A stretch of DNA of 64,000 nt from Nitrospirota bacterium (GTDB lineage Bacteria; Nitrospirota; Nitrospiria; Nitrospirales; Nitrospiraceae): positions 124,001 to 188,000 of the forward strand of contig JBFMAX010000005.1 in NCBI GenBank assembly GCA_040755395.1, read 5' to 3'. The position numbers and the translations under genes were made by a program. The number at the start of each line of letters is the position of its first letter. The stretch's first letter is position 1. A model generated the notes under the pieces. The model was not told the origin of the DNA and searched no databases. It saw only the letters and a list, made by a program, of their open reading frames with translations. Below, one piece after another: positions 39,984 to 47,600 of this stretch.

Positions 39984-40688
39984 CACCTGATCGACATCCG
40001 TGGAGTGTGGAACAAGGGCACTCCCACGAGAAGTCTCTATCAGTATCACCTGTTGCTCGCGCTCTGTGAGCGTCTCAGCTTCCACTTCGCGCAAGATTTT
40101 TACTGGTACAACCCCGGCTCCCTGCCTGCCCCGGCCGAGTGGGTGAACGTCCGGCGCATTCGCGTCAAATGCGCTGTGAACCAAGTGTGGTGGCTGAGCA
40201 AGACGCCTTGGCCCAAGGCCAATAACCGAAACGTATTGAAAGAATACAGTGACGACATGCTGCGTCTGCTGGCTCGTGGGTATCGCGTGAAGGCTCGCCC
40301 GAGCGGCCATAACATCACTCCGAAGTTTAACCGTAATCACGGCGGCGCCATTCCTCCCAATTTGATTGAACTCGGCAACAATGACTCCAACGGCGAGTAC
40401 TTGAAGCGCTGCCTCGAAGCGGGGCTCCCGGTGCATCCTGCGCGATTCCCCCGCGGTCTGCCCGAGTTTTTCATCAAACTCTGCACCGACCCCAAGGACC
40501 TGGTCCTCGATCCGTTCGCTGGGTCGAACGTCACGGGTGAAGCAGCCGAGCGCCTCGGGCGTCGCTGGATTGCCATCGAGCTCGTGAGGGACTATTTGGA
40601 GGGTTCCAAGTTCAGGTTCGTCGAGCCGCCGCTTTTGGCCCTCATGCACAAGAATGGATCCTCCCGGAAGGGCGCAGCCCGCGCCTGA
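39984..40688 (+). pseudogene. DNA methyltransferase, 5' end removed by the insertion sequence
   Basis: The frame is open from the IS end and reads [20 protein letters not shown] at once, which is mid-domain methyltransferase sequence. The C-terminal part has the target region and the SAM motif [20 protein letters not shown], as in beta-class N4-cytosine or N6-adenine methylases. The catalytic motif IV (S/D-PPY) that should lie upstream is missing. Only an internal GTG (40005) could start translation, and the product would be inactive. A candidate endonuclease gene follows 6 bases later. Confidence 0.8.
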
Positions 40689-40694
40689 CGTGAA

Positions 40695-41672
40695 TTGAGG
40701 AACTTCAAGCGTCTCTACCGTATCCTCCGCGACATCTACGGCGATTCGGCGCCCAGTGTCCGCGAAATCCGTCTGGTCCTCGCAGTCGGAAGAGTCCTCC
40801 ATGGGGACCAACCGGAGACTGTTAGTGCAGAACTTCGGCTCCAGCCTCGTGTGGTCGAGAGCCAAGCGGCCGCTATGCGTGCAAAAGACCTTCATGGATT
40901 CTCAGTGGCTGAATACCCGATCAGCGCCGAAATCTTGGCCGGCAGGCGGCAGGGGATTTCTCAGATGCTCCTCGGGGCACTCGCCGAGCGACGCTTTGAG
41001 GAGCTGACCGAAAGCATCACAGGAGGAAGAGTTCTCAAAATTGAAGACCATCGGCCCTCTCGCACCGACACCGACTATAGGCTTTTGAACGGAAACGACA
41101 GCCCGATCTGCCGGCTCAACATCAAGTTCCACGGCACGTTGTTCCGAGACGCGCCACGCTACGTCTGGCTGGAACCTCAAGACTGCTTCGCTTTGGTCAC
41201 CTATAAGATCAACAACGCGCTCAAGCGGCAGGATTCAGAACGACTGCCTTATGTCTTTCTCGTCCTGAGTGTTCCTGACCTCAGTTCCGCTGATGTGGGA
41301 AAGCTGATTCCCGACGACTACGTGTGGGCCCTGGCGGTGCTGAAAGGGAAGAGATCTCTGGAGGAAGCCATCGTCGATCACCTGCGCTCACCTGATTACT
41401 TGGATCGCTTTCGTCCGATCTTCGAGCGCATGCCGGAGGGCCAGTTCCGCATCATTTCTGCCAAGAAAGCCTACAGACTTCTGACCGAGAGGCTCTTCGA
41501 ACGAGTCCACGCCCTTAGCCTGAAAGGGTTTACAAGGCGGTTTCGCAACGCCGAGATTGATATGCATTTCTCCCTCTCGACCGAGCTGACCCCTATCCGG
41601 ACTTTCCTCGAACTGCTGGTTCGTGAGAGCCCGCAAAAGTTCGCCGTCAGCCTCTACATCGGGGATTATTAA
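40695..41672 (+). CDS. Candidate type II restriction endonuclease
   Basis: A 325-residue protein with start TTG 40695; an in-frame stop just upstream excludes earlier starts. Near residue 125 it reads RTDTDYRLLNGNDSPICRL then NIKFHGTLF: an acidic residue followed by a strand with N-x-K, a PD-(D/E)XK-like core. ATYK-like 'LVTYKINNALKRQ' and PYVFLVLSVPDL follow. The N-terminal 90 residues may bind DNA. It directly follows a methyltransferase gene, as restriction genes do. The target is unknown. Since the methylase is broken, activity would be self-harmful unless lost or compensated. Confidence 0.6.
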   Translation: MRNFKRLYRILRDIYGDSAPSVREIRLVLAVGRVLHGDQPETVSAELRLQPRVVESQAAAMRAKDLHGFSVAEYPISAEILAGRRQGISQMLLGALAERRFEELTESITGGRVLKIEDHRPSRTDTDYRLLNGNDSPICRLNIKFHGTLFRDAPRYVWLEPQDCFALVTYKINNALKRQDSERLPYVFLVLSVPDLSSADVGKLIPDDYVWALAVLKGKRSLEEAIVDHLRSPDYLDRFRPIFERMPEGQFRIISAKKAYRLLTERLFERVHALSLKGFTRRFRNAEIDMHFSLSTELTPIRTFLELLVRESPQKFAVSLYIGDY

Positions 41673-41933
41673 CAAGCCGCTCCCCACCCACTCTGACCCC
41701 AACAAAAGCGGAATGATGAGCCCTGCCTTGCGACTTGCGTGGAGGCTCAGGGCCCGCACTTCCTGAGCGGACGCGGTCGCCCTTGGCGACGGCGAGCACT
41801 GTTCGAAGTTCCGTTCGAGCAAAGCTCGGAATGGAACAAGTTGCGCAGCCGAGCGGATGGGAAGGTTAGTGCGGTCGTACGACCCATTGCACGCGGCTGG
41901 CAATGAGTGCCCCGGCGCCGGAGCAACCAGGGC

Positions 41934-42023
41934 TCACCACTCCGCTTCCAATCGATCCACCACGATCTGGTGCACGACCGCATGTCGCCCCAGCATGGCA
42001 AGGTAGATCGTCGTCTCGCCGAG
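41934..42023 (-). pseudogene. 3' fragment of a second SDR gene
   Basis: Thirty codons read LGETTIYLAMLGRHAVVHQ then a C-terminal VDRLEAEW and a stop. This matches the last 29 residues of the intact SDR at 42862 (IAETAIYLATLGRYAVVHQ ... VDRLGADW) at about 20 of 29 positions, in the same orientation. The fragment ends two bases before the nucleotidyltransferase stop. It is a relic and not a gene. Confidence 0.8.
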
Positions 42024-42025
42024 GG

Positions 42026-42580
42026 TTAACGCTGACCTGGCTCGACGATCCGTTTCCATCGGTCGAGGAAGGGTTCGTGCAACGCCGTTGAAAAATTTTC
42101 CAGCCGGCGTTCGATTTCCGCCCGATCGACCTTGGGATTCTTCCGGAGCAGGCGAGCGACATCTTCCAGATCGCGGGGACGTCCGGCCACGACCTTGTGA
42201 ATCACGAGATCTTCAAGCGCAGCAAAGCGAACCTGGGCGTCGCCTATCGCCACGCTCTTGGCACGCTTCAGAGCCACGGCCTCGTAAGGTGAATTTGAGA
42301 AGATGAAGTCCACGCGGATTCCTGAGTCAGGATCTTCGCAGGGCAAGACCATCGTCTGGCGCGTGAAGGTCTCGGCCTCGACGAGCACCTTCAATCGAAG
42401 GTCGGCCGCAACCGCTTGTAGATCTGCCAGATGGGAGACATCCAGTCCCAGCGTGACGTCGATATCTTTGGTGAGGCGCGGTTCCCCATACAATAACACC
42501 GCCTGCCCACCGATGACCATGTAGGGAATACGGGCTCGATCGAGCGCCAGGGCGAGCCGTTCAAGTAGGCGAGTGAACAT
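42026..42580 (-). CDS. Nucleotidyltransferase-fold protein (AbiEii-like)
   Basis: A 184-residue protein with the nucleotidyltransferase signature VIGGQAVLLYGEPRLTKDID (GG ... D-x-D), a further acidic strand IRVDFIFS, and a C-terminal helical part with DLVIHKVVAGRPRDLEDVA. This set is typical of AbiEii/MNT-type proteins in toxin-antitoxin or phage-defence pairs. ATG 42580 overlaps the upstream small gene by 20 bases. Substrate (tRNA or another protein) is unknown. Confidence 0.8.
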   Translation of the reverse strand: MFTRLLERLALALDRARIPYMVIGGQAVLLYGEPRLTKDIDVTLGLDVSHLADLQAVAADLRLKVLVEAETFTRQTMVLPCEDPDSGIRVDFIFSNSPYEAVALKRAKSVAIGDAQVRFAALEDLVIHKVVAGRPRDLEDVARLLRKNPKVDRAEIERRLENFSTALHEPFLDRWKRIVEPGQR

Positions 42581-42767
42581 TGAGCGCCTTGGCGAGGCGG
42601 AGATCGACCTCGATCCCGTCGAGGGGATCGGAGAGCGGGAAGATACCAAGGGCCCTGGCTTCTTCATAGAGGCCCTCGACGATGCGCAAATTCTCACGAT
42701 GGCCCCCGGTCCCCCCGGTTTGTTGGCTTCGTTCGAATTCCTCAAGAAGTGGATCCGGCCTAACCAT
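42561..42767 (-). CDS. Small partner of the nucleotidyltransferase (probable antitoxin-like protein)
   Basis: A 68-residue soluble protein from ATG 42767. It contains LRIVEGLYEEARALGIFPL and DGIEVDLRLAKALNV, a regular helical pattern. It overlaps the nucleotidyltransferase gene by 20 bases, the usual layout of paired two-gene cassettes. No named family was recognised; the antitoxin role is inferred from position only. Confidence 0.6.
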   Translation of the reverse strand: MVRPDPLLEEFERSQQTGGTGGHRENLRIVEGLYEEARALGIFPLSDPLDGIEVDLRLAKALNVHSPT

Positions 42768-42861
42768 AGCTCCTCTGTTAAGCTCAGGGTAGGTGCAGAT
42801 TCTAACACAATCGGCCGGCGATTCCCTCTTCCCCCGGATATGACGCGATAGGCGGTGTAGC

Positions 42862-43581
42862 TTACCAGTCAGCTCCTAATCGATCCACGATCACTTGATG
42901 CACGACCGCATACCGTCCCAGCGTGGCGAGGTAGATTGCGGTCTCGGCGATGTCGTAGGGGCTGATCTTCTCGCTCCGCTCGATCTCCTTCGGCGACGCA
43001 TCGACCAGGTCGTCCGCCACTCCGCCAGGACAGATCGCGCTGACTTTGATGTTGTACGCGCGCCCCTCGTCCGCCAGCGACTTGGTCAGCGCCATGACCC
43101 CATGCTTCGACGCGCTGTAGGGGCCGGTGCCGGCCCAGGCCTGCACGCCGGCCACGCTGGACATGTTGATGATCGTCCCGCCCTTTTGCGTCATCATCTG
43201 GCGGAAGCCGGCCCGGCAACAGAGGAACGTGCCGCGCAGATTCGTGTTGATCACGCGATCGAAGTCCTCGGTTTTGGTCTCCGCGATCCGGCCGCCGCCC
43301 CCGATGCCGGCGTTGTTGACCAGAATATCCAGCCGCCCGTACCGCGCGACGGTTTCGCCGATGAGCCGTTCGACCTGCGTCTCATCCGTCACGTCCGTCG
43401 GAATCGCCACCGCTTTCCCGCCTCGCTCCTGGATCTGCGCCACCGTTCGGTCACAGAGGTTCTTTCGCCGCGCGGCCACTACGACCTTGGCCCCCTCCTC
43501 GGCGAAGCGCAGCGCAATGGCTTTCCCGATCCCGCTGCTGCTTCCGGTGACGATCGCGACTTTCCCGTGCAACCGTTTCAT
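42862..43581 (-). CDS. Short-chain dehydrogenase/reductase
   Basis: A 239-residue classical SDR. The cofactor loop is TGSSSGIGKAIAL, followed by NNAGIGGGGRI. The catalytic set is Ser in INMSSVAG and YSASKHG (Tyr-x-x-x-Lys). ARRKN after strand 2 favours NADP(H). 3-oxoacyl-ACP reductase-like family members are closest in look, but the substrate is not determinable. A diverged copy of its 3' end lies at 41934-42023. Confidence 0.88.
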   Translation of the reverse strand: MKRLHGKVAIVTGSSSGIGKAIALRFAEEGAKVVVAARRKNLCDRTVAQIQERGGKAVAIPTDVTDETQVERLIGETVARYGRLDILVNNAGIGGGGRIAETKTEDFDRVINTNLRGTFLCCRAGFRQMMTQKGGTIINMSSVAGVQAWAGTGPYSASKHGVMALTKSLADEGRAYNIKVSAICPGGVADDLVDASPKEIERSEKISPYDIAETAIYLATLGRYAVVHQVIVDRLGADW

Positions 43582-43799
43582 GTTGCTCCCCCTTGACCGG
43601 TCTCTGACCTCCTGAACGGTCTCTGACCCACTGAATACCGTATCCCGTGAAGCGTATCTCGATAAGGTCGGAGCTAAGAGCTGATAGCTGGTAGCTTCGG
43701 TCGCGCGTTACGATCGACGCCGGCAAGCCGACGCTTCACGAGGCTTCTTGCAATTGGTCCGATCAGCCCCTTATTCTGTGACGCGGAAATGGAGTCGTC

Positions 43800-44018
43800 G
43801 TGTCCGATCCTTCGCTCAAACTATCAGACCTGACTCTAGTCGAGCTGAAGGAACTCGTGCAAGGGTTGGTGGACGACCGGCTGCGCGAGTTGCTCGGCGA
43901 TCCGGACCTCGGCCTGCAACTGGGCGAGGCCGTTCGAGCCAGACTGAAGGCATCTCTCGCCTCCACGGCGCGGATCAGCGGGGATGAGATCGCGGACAAA
44001 CTCGGCCTCAAGTGGTGA
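43800..44018 (+). CDS. Probable antitoxin of a RelE-type pair
   Basis: A 72-residue acidic, helical protein with start GTG 43800 and GGAG six bases ahead. It contains LVELKELVQGLVDDRLREL and ends in ISGDEIADKLGLKW. No DNA-binding motif is clear. It overlaps the following RelE-like gene by seven bases, which is the main evidence for an antitoxin role. Confidence 0.65.
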   Translation: MSDPSLKLSDLTLVELKELVQGLVDDRLRELLGDPDLGLQLGEAVRARLKASLASTARISGDEIADKLGLKW

Positions 44019-44290
44019 TGGAAATGGCCTGGTACCGTCTCGCCTTCAAACCGGAGGTCGTCGCCGATCTGGCCGAACTGGAGAAGCCGATGGCGCAGCG
44101 GTTGTTCGACAAGACCAAATGGCTCGCCTCCAACGTCGAGAACCTGCGCCATGAACAGGCAACGCCGGATCTTCCCGGCCTCTCCAAGTACGCGGTCGGC
44201 GACTGGCGTATCTTCTATTCGGTGGACCGCGCCGAACAGGTACTCGACATCCACTGTATCGCGCACCGCAAAGACCTGACCGAACCGTAA
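44012..44290 (+). CDS. RelE/HigB-type toxin
   Basis: A 92-residue protein of the RelE superfamily: YRLAFKPEVVADLAELEKP, then GLSKYAVGDWRIFYSVDRA and the ending LDIHCIAHRKDLTEP. 'A-V-G-D-W-R-I-F-Y' with 'I-A-H-R-K-D' is the usual RelE core, with arginine and histidine candidates for RNA cleavage. GTG 44012 or ATG 44018 or ATG 44024 could start it; overlap with the upstream gene supports coupling. Confidence 0.82.
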   Translation: MVMEMAWYRLAFKPEVVADLAELEKPMAQRLFDKTKWLASNVENLRHEQATPDLPGLSKYAVGDWRIFYSVDRAEQVLDIHCIAHRKDLTEP

Positions 44291-44324
44291 AGGGTAAGGG
44301 GTGAGGCGTGAGGGGTGAGGAGAG

Positions 44325-44636
44325 ATGGTGACCGTCACCTGGTCCGCCGTTCAAAAGCTCAAGGCGTTGATCGTCGAACATCCCGATGATCCCGTCGTCC
44401 GCCTGACGCTGCGCGACGTCGATGAAAACCGGCTGGCATTCAGCATCACGCTGGAGAACGCCCCACGGCCGGATGATGAGGTTCAGACCATCGAAGGCCT
44501 GACCGTCGCGGTGGAAGGAAAGAACGCGCCGCGCATGGACGGGATCGTCCTGGATTACCGGGAGCCGCAGGGCTTCAAGTTCCTCCATCCGGGCCAGACG
44601 GAGGAGTTTACGCTGACCTTGCCGAATCTGAATTAG
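44325..44636 (+). CDS. HesB/IscA-like protein without cysteines
   Basis: A 103-residue protein following the A-type iron-sulfur carrier pattern: VTVTWSAVQKLKALI at the start, then GLTVAVEGKNAPRMDGIVLD and PQGFKFLHPG. All three cluster-binding cysteines of IscA/ErpA are absent, and the protein contains no cysteine at all. It cannot hold a cluster in the known way and may be a structural or regulatory derivative. The preceding gap holds reiterated GGGGTGAGG words (44290-44322). Confidence 0.65.
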   Translation: MVTVTWSAVQKLKALIVEHPDDPVVRLTLRDVDENRLAFSITLENAPRPDDEVQTIEGLTVAVEGKNAPRMDGIVLDYREPQGFKFLHPGQTEEFTLTLPNLN

Positions 44637-44652
44637 CAGGCATGGAACATGC

Positions 44653-45192
44653 CTATCGCATCGGCGGTAAGACGCTGCCGACATGGAGCGTAAAACACCC
44701 CTGCTCCAGATCCCGCACATAGCGAGCCAGGGTTTCGCGGATGACCGGAAAGGCCAACAGGTCCCAGGGAATGGTTTCAGGCGGGAACAGTTGAACCTCC
44801 AGGCTCTCGGCCCCGGCCTTGAACTCCGGGTTTTTCATCCGTCCGCGGAACACCACATAGACCTGGCTGATATGGGGCAGGCTGAAGACCGCGTAGAGCG
44901 ACGCGATCTCCACGTCCGCATGGGCCTCTTCGAGGGTTTCCCGCAGCGCGGCCTGCTCCGTGCTCTCGCCGATTTCCATGAATCCGGCCGGAAAGGTCCA
45001 CAGGCCGGAACGCGGCTCGATCGCCCGGCGGCAAAGCAGAATCGACCCGTTCCACTCCGGGATGCAGCCGGCCACGATCTTGGGGTTCTGATAATGGATG
45101 GCCTGGCAGGCCTCGCAGACGAACCGGGGCAGGTTGTCGCCGGGCGGCACTTTCCGGATGACCGGCGCGCCGCATTGACTGCAGTACTTCAT
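44653..45192 (-). CDS. Nudix hydrolase with N-terminal zinc ribbon
   Basis: The 179-residue protein begins with a zinc ribbon (CSQCGAPV ... FVCEACQAIHYQNPK). A Nudix domain with box GFMEIGESTEQAALRETLEE follows. This layout resembles NudC-type and related ADP-ribose/NADH pyrophosphatases but is shorter than NudC. The substrate cannot be fixed. It is divergent from the RNA methylase gene across a word-repeat hairpin. Confidence 0.85.
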   Translation of the reverse strand: MKYCSQCGAPVIRKVPPGDNLPRFVCEACQAIHYQNPKIVAGCIPEWNGSILLCRRAIEPRSGLWTFPAGFMEIGESTEQAALRETLEEAHADVEIASLYAVFSLPHISQVYVVFRGRMKNPEFKAGAESLEVQLFPPETIPWDLLAFPVIRETLARYVRDLEQGCFTLHVGSVLPPMR

Positions 45193-45224
45193 AATGACCC
45201 GCTATTGCCCACGAAACGCTCCGG

Positions 45225-45306
45225 CCTGCGAGACTGGCGGGAAAAGCGAGACTCGCAAGACCGGCCAATCTCGTCCGTCGCGCACGTCCCGCTCGTCCCG
45301 CTGAGC
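45225..45306. repeat. Intergenic word-repeat hairpin 7
   Basis: The left arm at 45225-45264 repeats GCGAGACT/GCGGG words. The right arm at 45269-45306 carries the inverse CGTCCCGCTCGTCCCGC. It lies between the divergent Nudix and RlmL-like genes. Confidence 0.6.
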
Positions 45307-45316
45307 CGCGCTCAAC

Positions 45317-46489
45317 ATGGATAGCACAATCCATCGATTCTTTGCACCTTGCCCGCGAGGACTCGAACCGGTGCTCGCGGAAGAATTGCGAGGACTCGGG
45401 GCGCAATCTGTGACTCAGACGCCGGGCGGTATCGGCTTTACGGGGCCGTTCACGCTGTGTTACCGTGCGAATCTGGACAGCCGTATCGCCAGCCGCATGT
45501 TGTGGCGGATTTGCGACGCCCCCTACCACACCGAGCAGGACATCTACGAGGCCGCATCGGCGGTCCGCTGGGAGGATTGGATTTCTTCGCGCCGCACGAT
45601 CAAGGTCAAAGTCAGCGCCCAACACTGCCCTCTCAAAAGCCTCGACTTCGTCACGCTGCGTATCAAAGACGCCGTCTGTGATCGATTCAGAGCGATCGGT
45701 CAAGGACGGCCCGGCGTGGAGACCCGACAGCCGGATGTCCGTATCGACGCGTTTCTCGACCGGACGACCTTGACGTTGTACCTGGACACATCCGGCGAGC
45801 CGCTCTTCAAGCGGGGCCTGCGGCAGAGCGCGACCGAGGCGCCGCTGCGGGAGAATCTGGCGGCGGGGATTTTGAAATTTGCCGGCTGGACGCCGGAGCA
45901 GGTTTTGCTCGACCCGATGTGCGGCGGCGGGACGATTCCCATGGAGGCGGCGATGATGGCGCGCGATATCGCGCCAGGCCTCGGCCGGCATTTCGCCTTC
46001 GAACGGCTGCAGAACTACGACGGCAAGCTCTGGAGTCGCCTCTGCGAGGACAGGCGGGCGCAGCAACGTGACAAGGCTGACGCGGCGATCTTTGCCAGCG
46101 ACCGCGACGCCGGGGCCGTTCGGGTCGCAGAAGCCAACCTGAAAGCCTCCGGTCTTGCCGGCTCCGTCCGGCTTGCCCAAGCGGACATCCTGGCCCTAAG
46201 CGCACCGGCCGACACCGGCCTGATCGTCACGAATCCTCCCTACGGAGTGCGGATAGGCGATGAAGGTCGGCTTGCCGCGTTCTATCCGAGGCTCGGCGAC
46301 GCGTTGAAGCGCCGTTTTCCCGGCTGGACCGCCTATCTCTTTTCCGGCGATCTTCGCCTGCCCAAACTGATCGGGCTCGCCCCCTCCCGCCGCATCCCGC
46401 TCTTCAACGGCGCCCTCGAATGCCGGATGTACGAATTCAAACTGGTGCGTGGCACCAACAGACGGAAAGCCGTCCTGCCAGCCGGATGA
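45317..46489 (+). CDS. THUMP-domain RNA guanine-N2 methyltransferase (RlmL-like)
   Basis: A 390-residue protein. The N-terminal ferredoxin-like and THUMP domain (about residues 1-155: FAPCPRGLEPVLAEELRGL) binds RNA. The methylase domain follows with LLDPMCGGGTIPMEAAMMA (SAM motif I) and the catalytic NPPYG motif (TNPPYGVRIGD). It corresponds to the N-terminal half of E. coli RlmKL, which makes m2G2445 in 23S rRNA; the RlmK half is absent. The tRNA m2G6 enzyme TrmN/Trm14 is similar and cannot be excluded. Confidence 0.88.
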   Translation: MDSTIHRFFAPCPRGLEPVLAEELRGLGAQSVTQTPGGIGFTGPFTLCYRANLDSRIASRMLWRICDAPYHTEQDIYEAASAVRWEDWISSRRTIKVKVSAQHCPLKSLDFVTLRIKDAVCDRFRAIGQGRPGVETRQPDVRIDAFLDRTTLTLYLDTSGEPLFKRGLRQSATEAPLRENLAAGILKFAGWTPEQVLLDPMCGGGTIPMEAAMMARDIAPGLGRHFAFERLQNYDGKLWSRLCEDRRAQQRDKADAAIFASDRDAGAVRVAEANLKASGLAGSVRLAQADILALSAPADTGLIVTNPPYGVRIGDEGRLAAFYPRLGDALKRRFPGWTAYLFSGDLRLPKLIGLAPSRRIPLFNGALECRMYEFKLVRGTNRRKAVLPAG

Positions 46490-46499
46490 GATTTGACCG

Positions 46500-47357
46500 T
46501 CAGTGTATGGAGAGGTACTGGTACATCGCCTCGATGTTCTCGAGGAACCAGTCTGGATAGCCGTTCCACTTTTCATATTTCGGCAGGCGGATGGTCTGTT
46601 TGGCTTCTTCCAGGGTCATCCCTTTCAACACCGCCTGGCGCACCTCCCTCAACAGGTCTTCGAGGTATTCCCGGAACATCTGCACATGCTCCTTGCGGCC
46701 GACCGGGCCGTGACCCGGAGCGAGGACATCGAAATCCAACTGCTCGACCCGCCTGAGCGACTCGATCCACTCTTCGGGATAGGAATCGCGCATGCGCCGA
46801 TAGGCGACGGCTTCCACCGGAATGAAGTCCACGGCAAAGAGCAACCGTTCCTGAGGCAGCAAGAGCACCACGCTGTTGTCCGAATGGTTCCGGCCGACGT
46901 GGATCACCTCCACATGTTTTCCGCCCAGATCGATGAAGAGCCGGTCGGTGAAGGTCAACTCCGGCACGGGCGTATCGGCTTGCTTCTTTTCCAGAATATC
47001 CTGCCTGGCTCTCCAGTGGCTGACGAAAACGGCCGTGTCCGCGAACACGGTGCCGCCCGTGATGTGGTCGGCATGGTCGTGGCTGTAAATGACATAGCGC
47101 ACCGGTTTCGCCGTGAACTTTTTGAGTTCCGCCTTGAGCCAGGTCGCGGCCTCTACGCTGATCGGGTCCGTCGCGATCACGCCGTCCGCCGTCACGACCA
47201 CCAGCGCCTTGTGCGCTTTGTGCCGGAAGAGAAAGACGTCCTCGGCCAGCTTCGTCAGTTCGTCGGTCGGTTTGGATTCCTGCGCCGCCACGGCGTCAGG
47301 AACCAGAAACATCCAGACACAGAGAAAGCCCGTAAAAAGTTGTGTTAGTGTACGCAT
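46500..47357 (-). CDS. Secreted metallo-beta-lactamase-fold hydrolase
   Basis: A 285-residue protein with a signal peptide (cleavage near AVAAQ, residue 26). The metal motif YSHDHADHITGG is at residues 91-102; GRNHSDNSVVLL, FAVDFIPV and APGHGPVG supply the further His and Asp ligands. It belongs to the periplasmic MBL-fold enzymes. The class is diverse (lactonases, SoxH-like, quinoprotein-relay hydrolases), and drug resistance should not be assumed. AGGAGA precedes ATG 47357. Confidence 0.88.
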   Translation of the reverse strand: MRTLTQLFTGFLCVWMFLVPDAVAAQESKPTDELTKLAEDVFLFRHKAHKALVVVTADGVIATDPISVEAATWLKAELKKFTAKPVRYVIYSHDHADHITGGTVFADTAVFVSHWRARQDILEKKQADTPVPELTFTDRLFIDLGGKHVEVIHVGRNHSDNSVVLLLPQERLLFAVDFIPVEAVAYRRMRDSYPEEWIESLRRVEQLDFDVLAPGHGPVGRKEHVQMFREYLEDLLREVRQAVLKGMTLEEAKQTIRLPKYEKWNGYPDWFLENIEAMYQYLSIH

Positions 47358-47505
47358 GAGACGTCTCCTGTGATATTCGCTATGGTAACGCTCGATGCTA
47401 CGCACGCGCCCGCATCGCGTCAACCGCAGTAAGCGGACTGCTGATGGCTGACCGCGGTTTTTTGAGCAGTCCCTATGAGCCATTGGCTTTCCCGTGCAGC
47501 ACGAA

Positions 47506-47570
47506 ACTAGCCAACAGCTAGCAGCGAATAGCTCAAAGCTATTTGCTGTTTGCTACGAGCTACTCGCTCT
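47506..47570. repeat. Intergenic word-repeat hairpin 8
   Basis: AGCTAGCAGCGAATAGCTC at 47517-47535 faces AGCTATTTGCTGTTTGCTAC and ACGAGCTACTCGCT at 47537-47570. The arms are inverse AGCTA/TAGCA words with almost no loop. Confidence 0.6.
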
Positions 47571-47600
47571 TTTCAGAACGCGGATCAACCGAGAAGGAAG

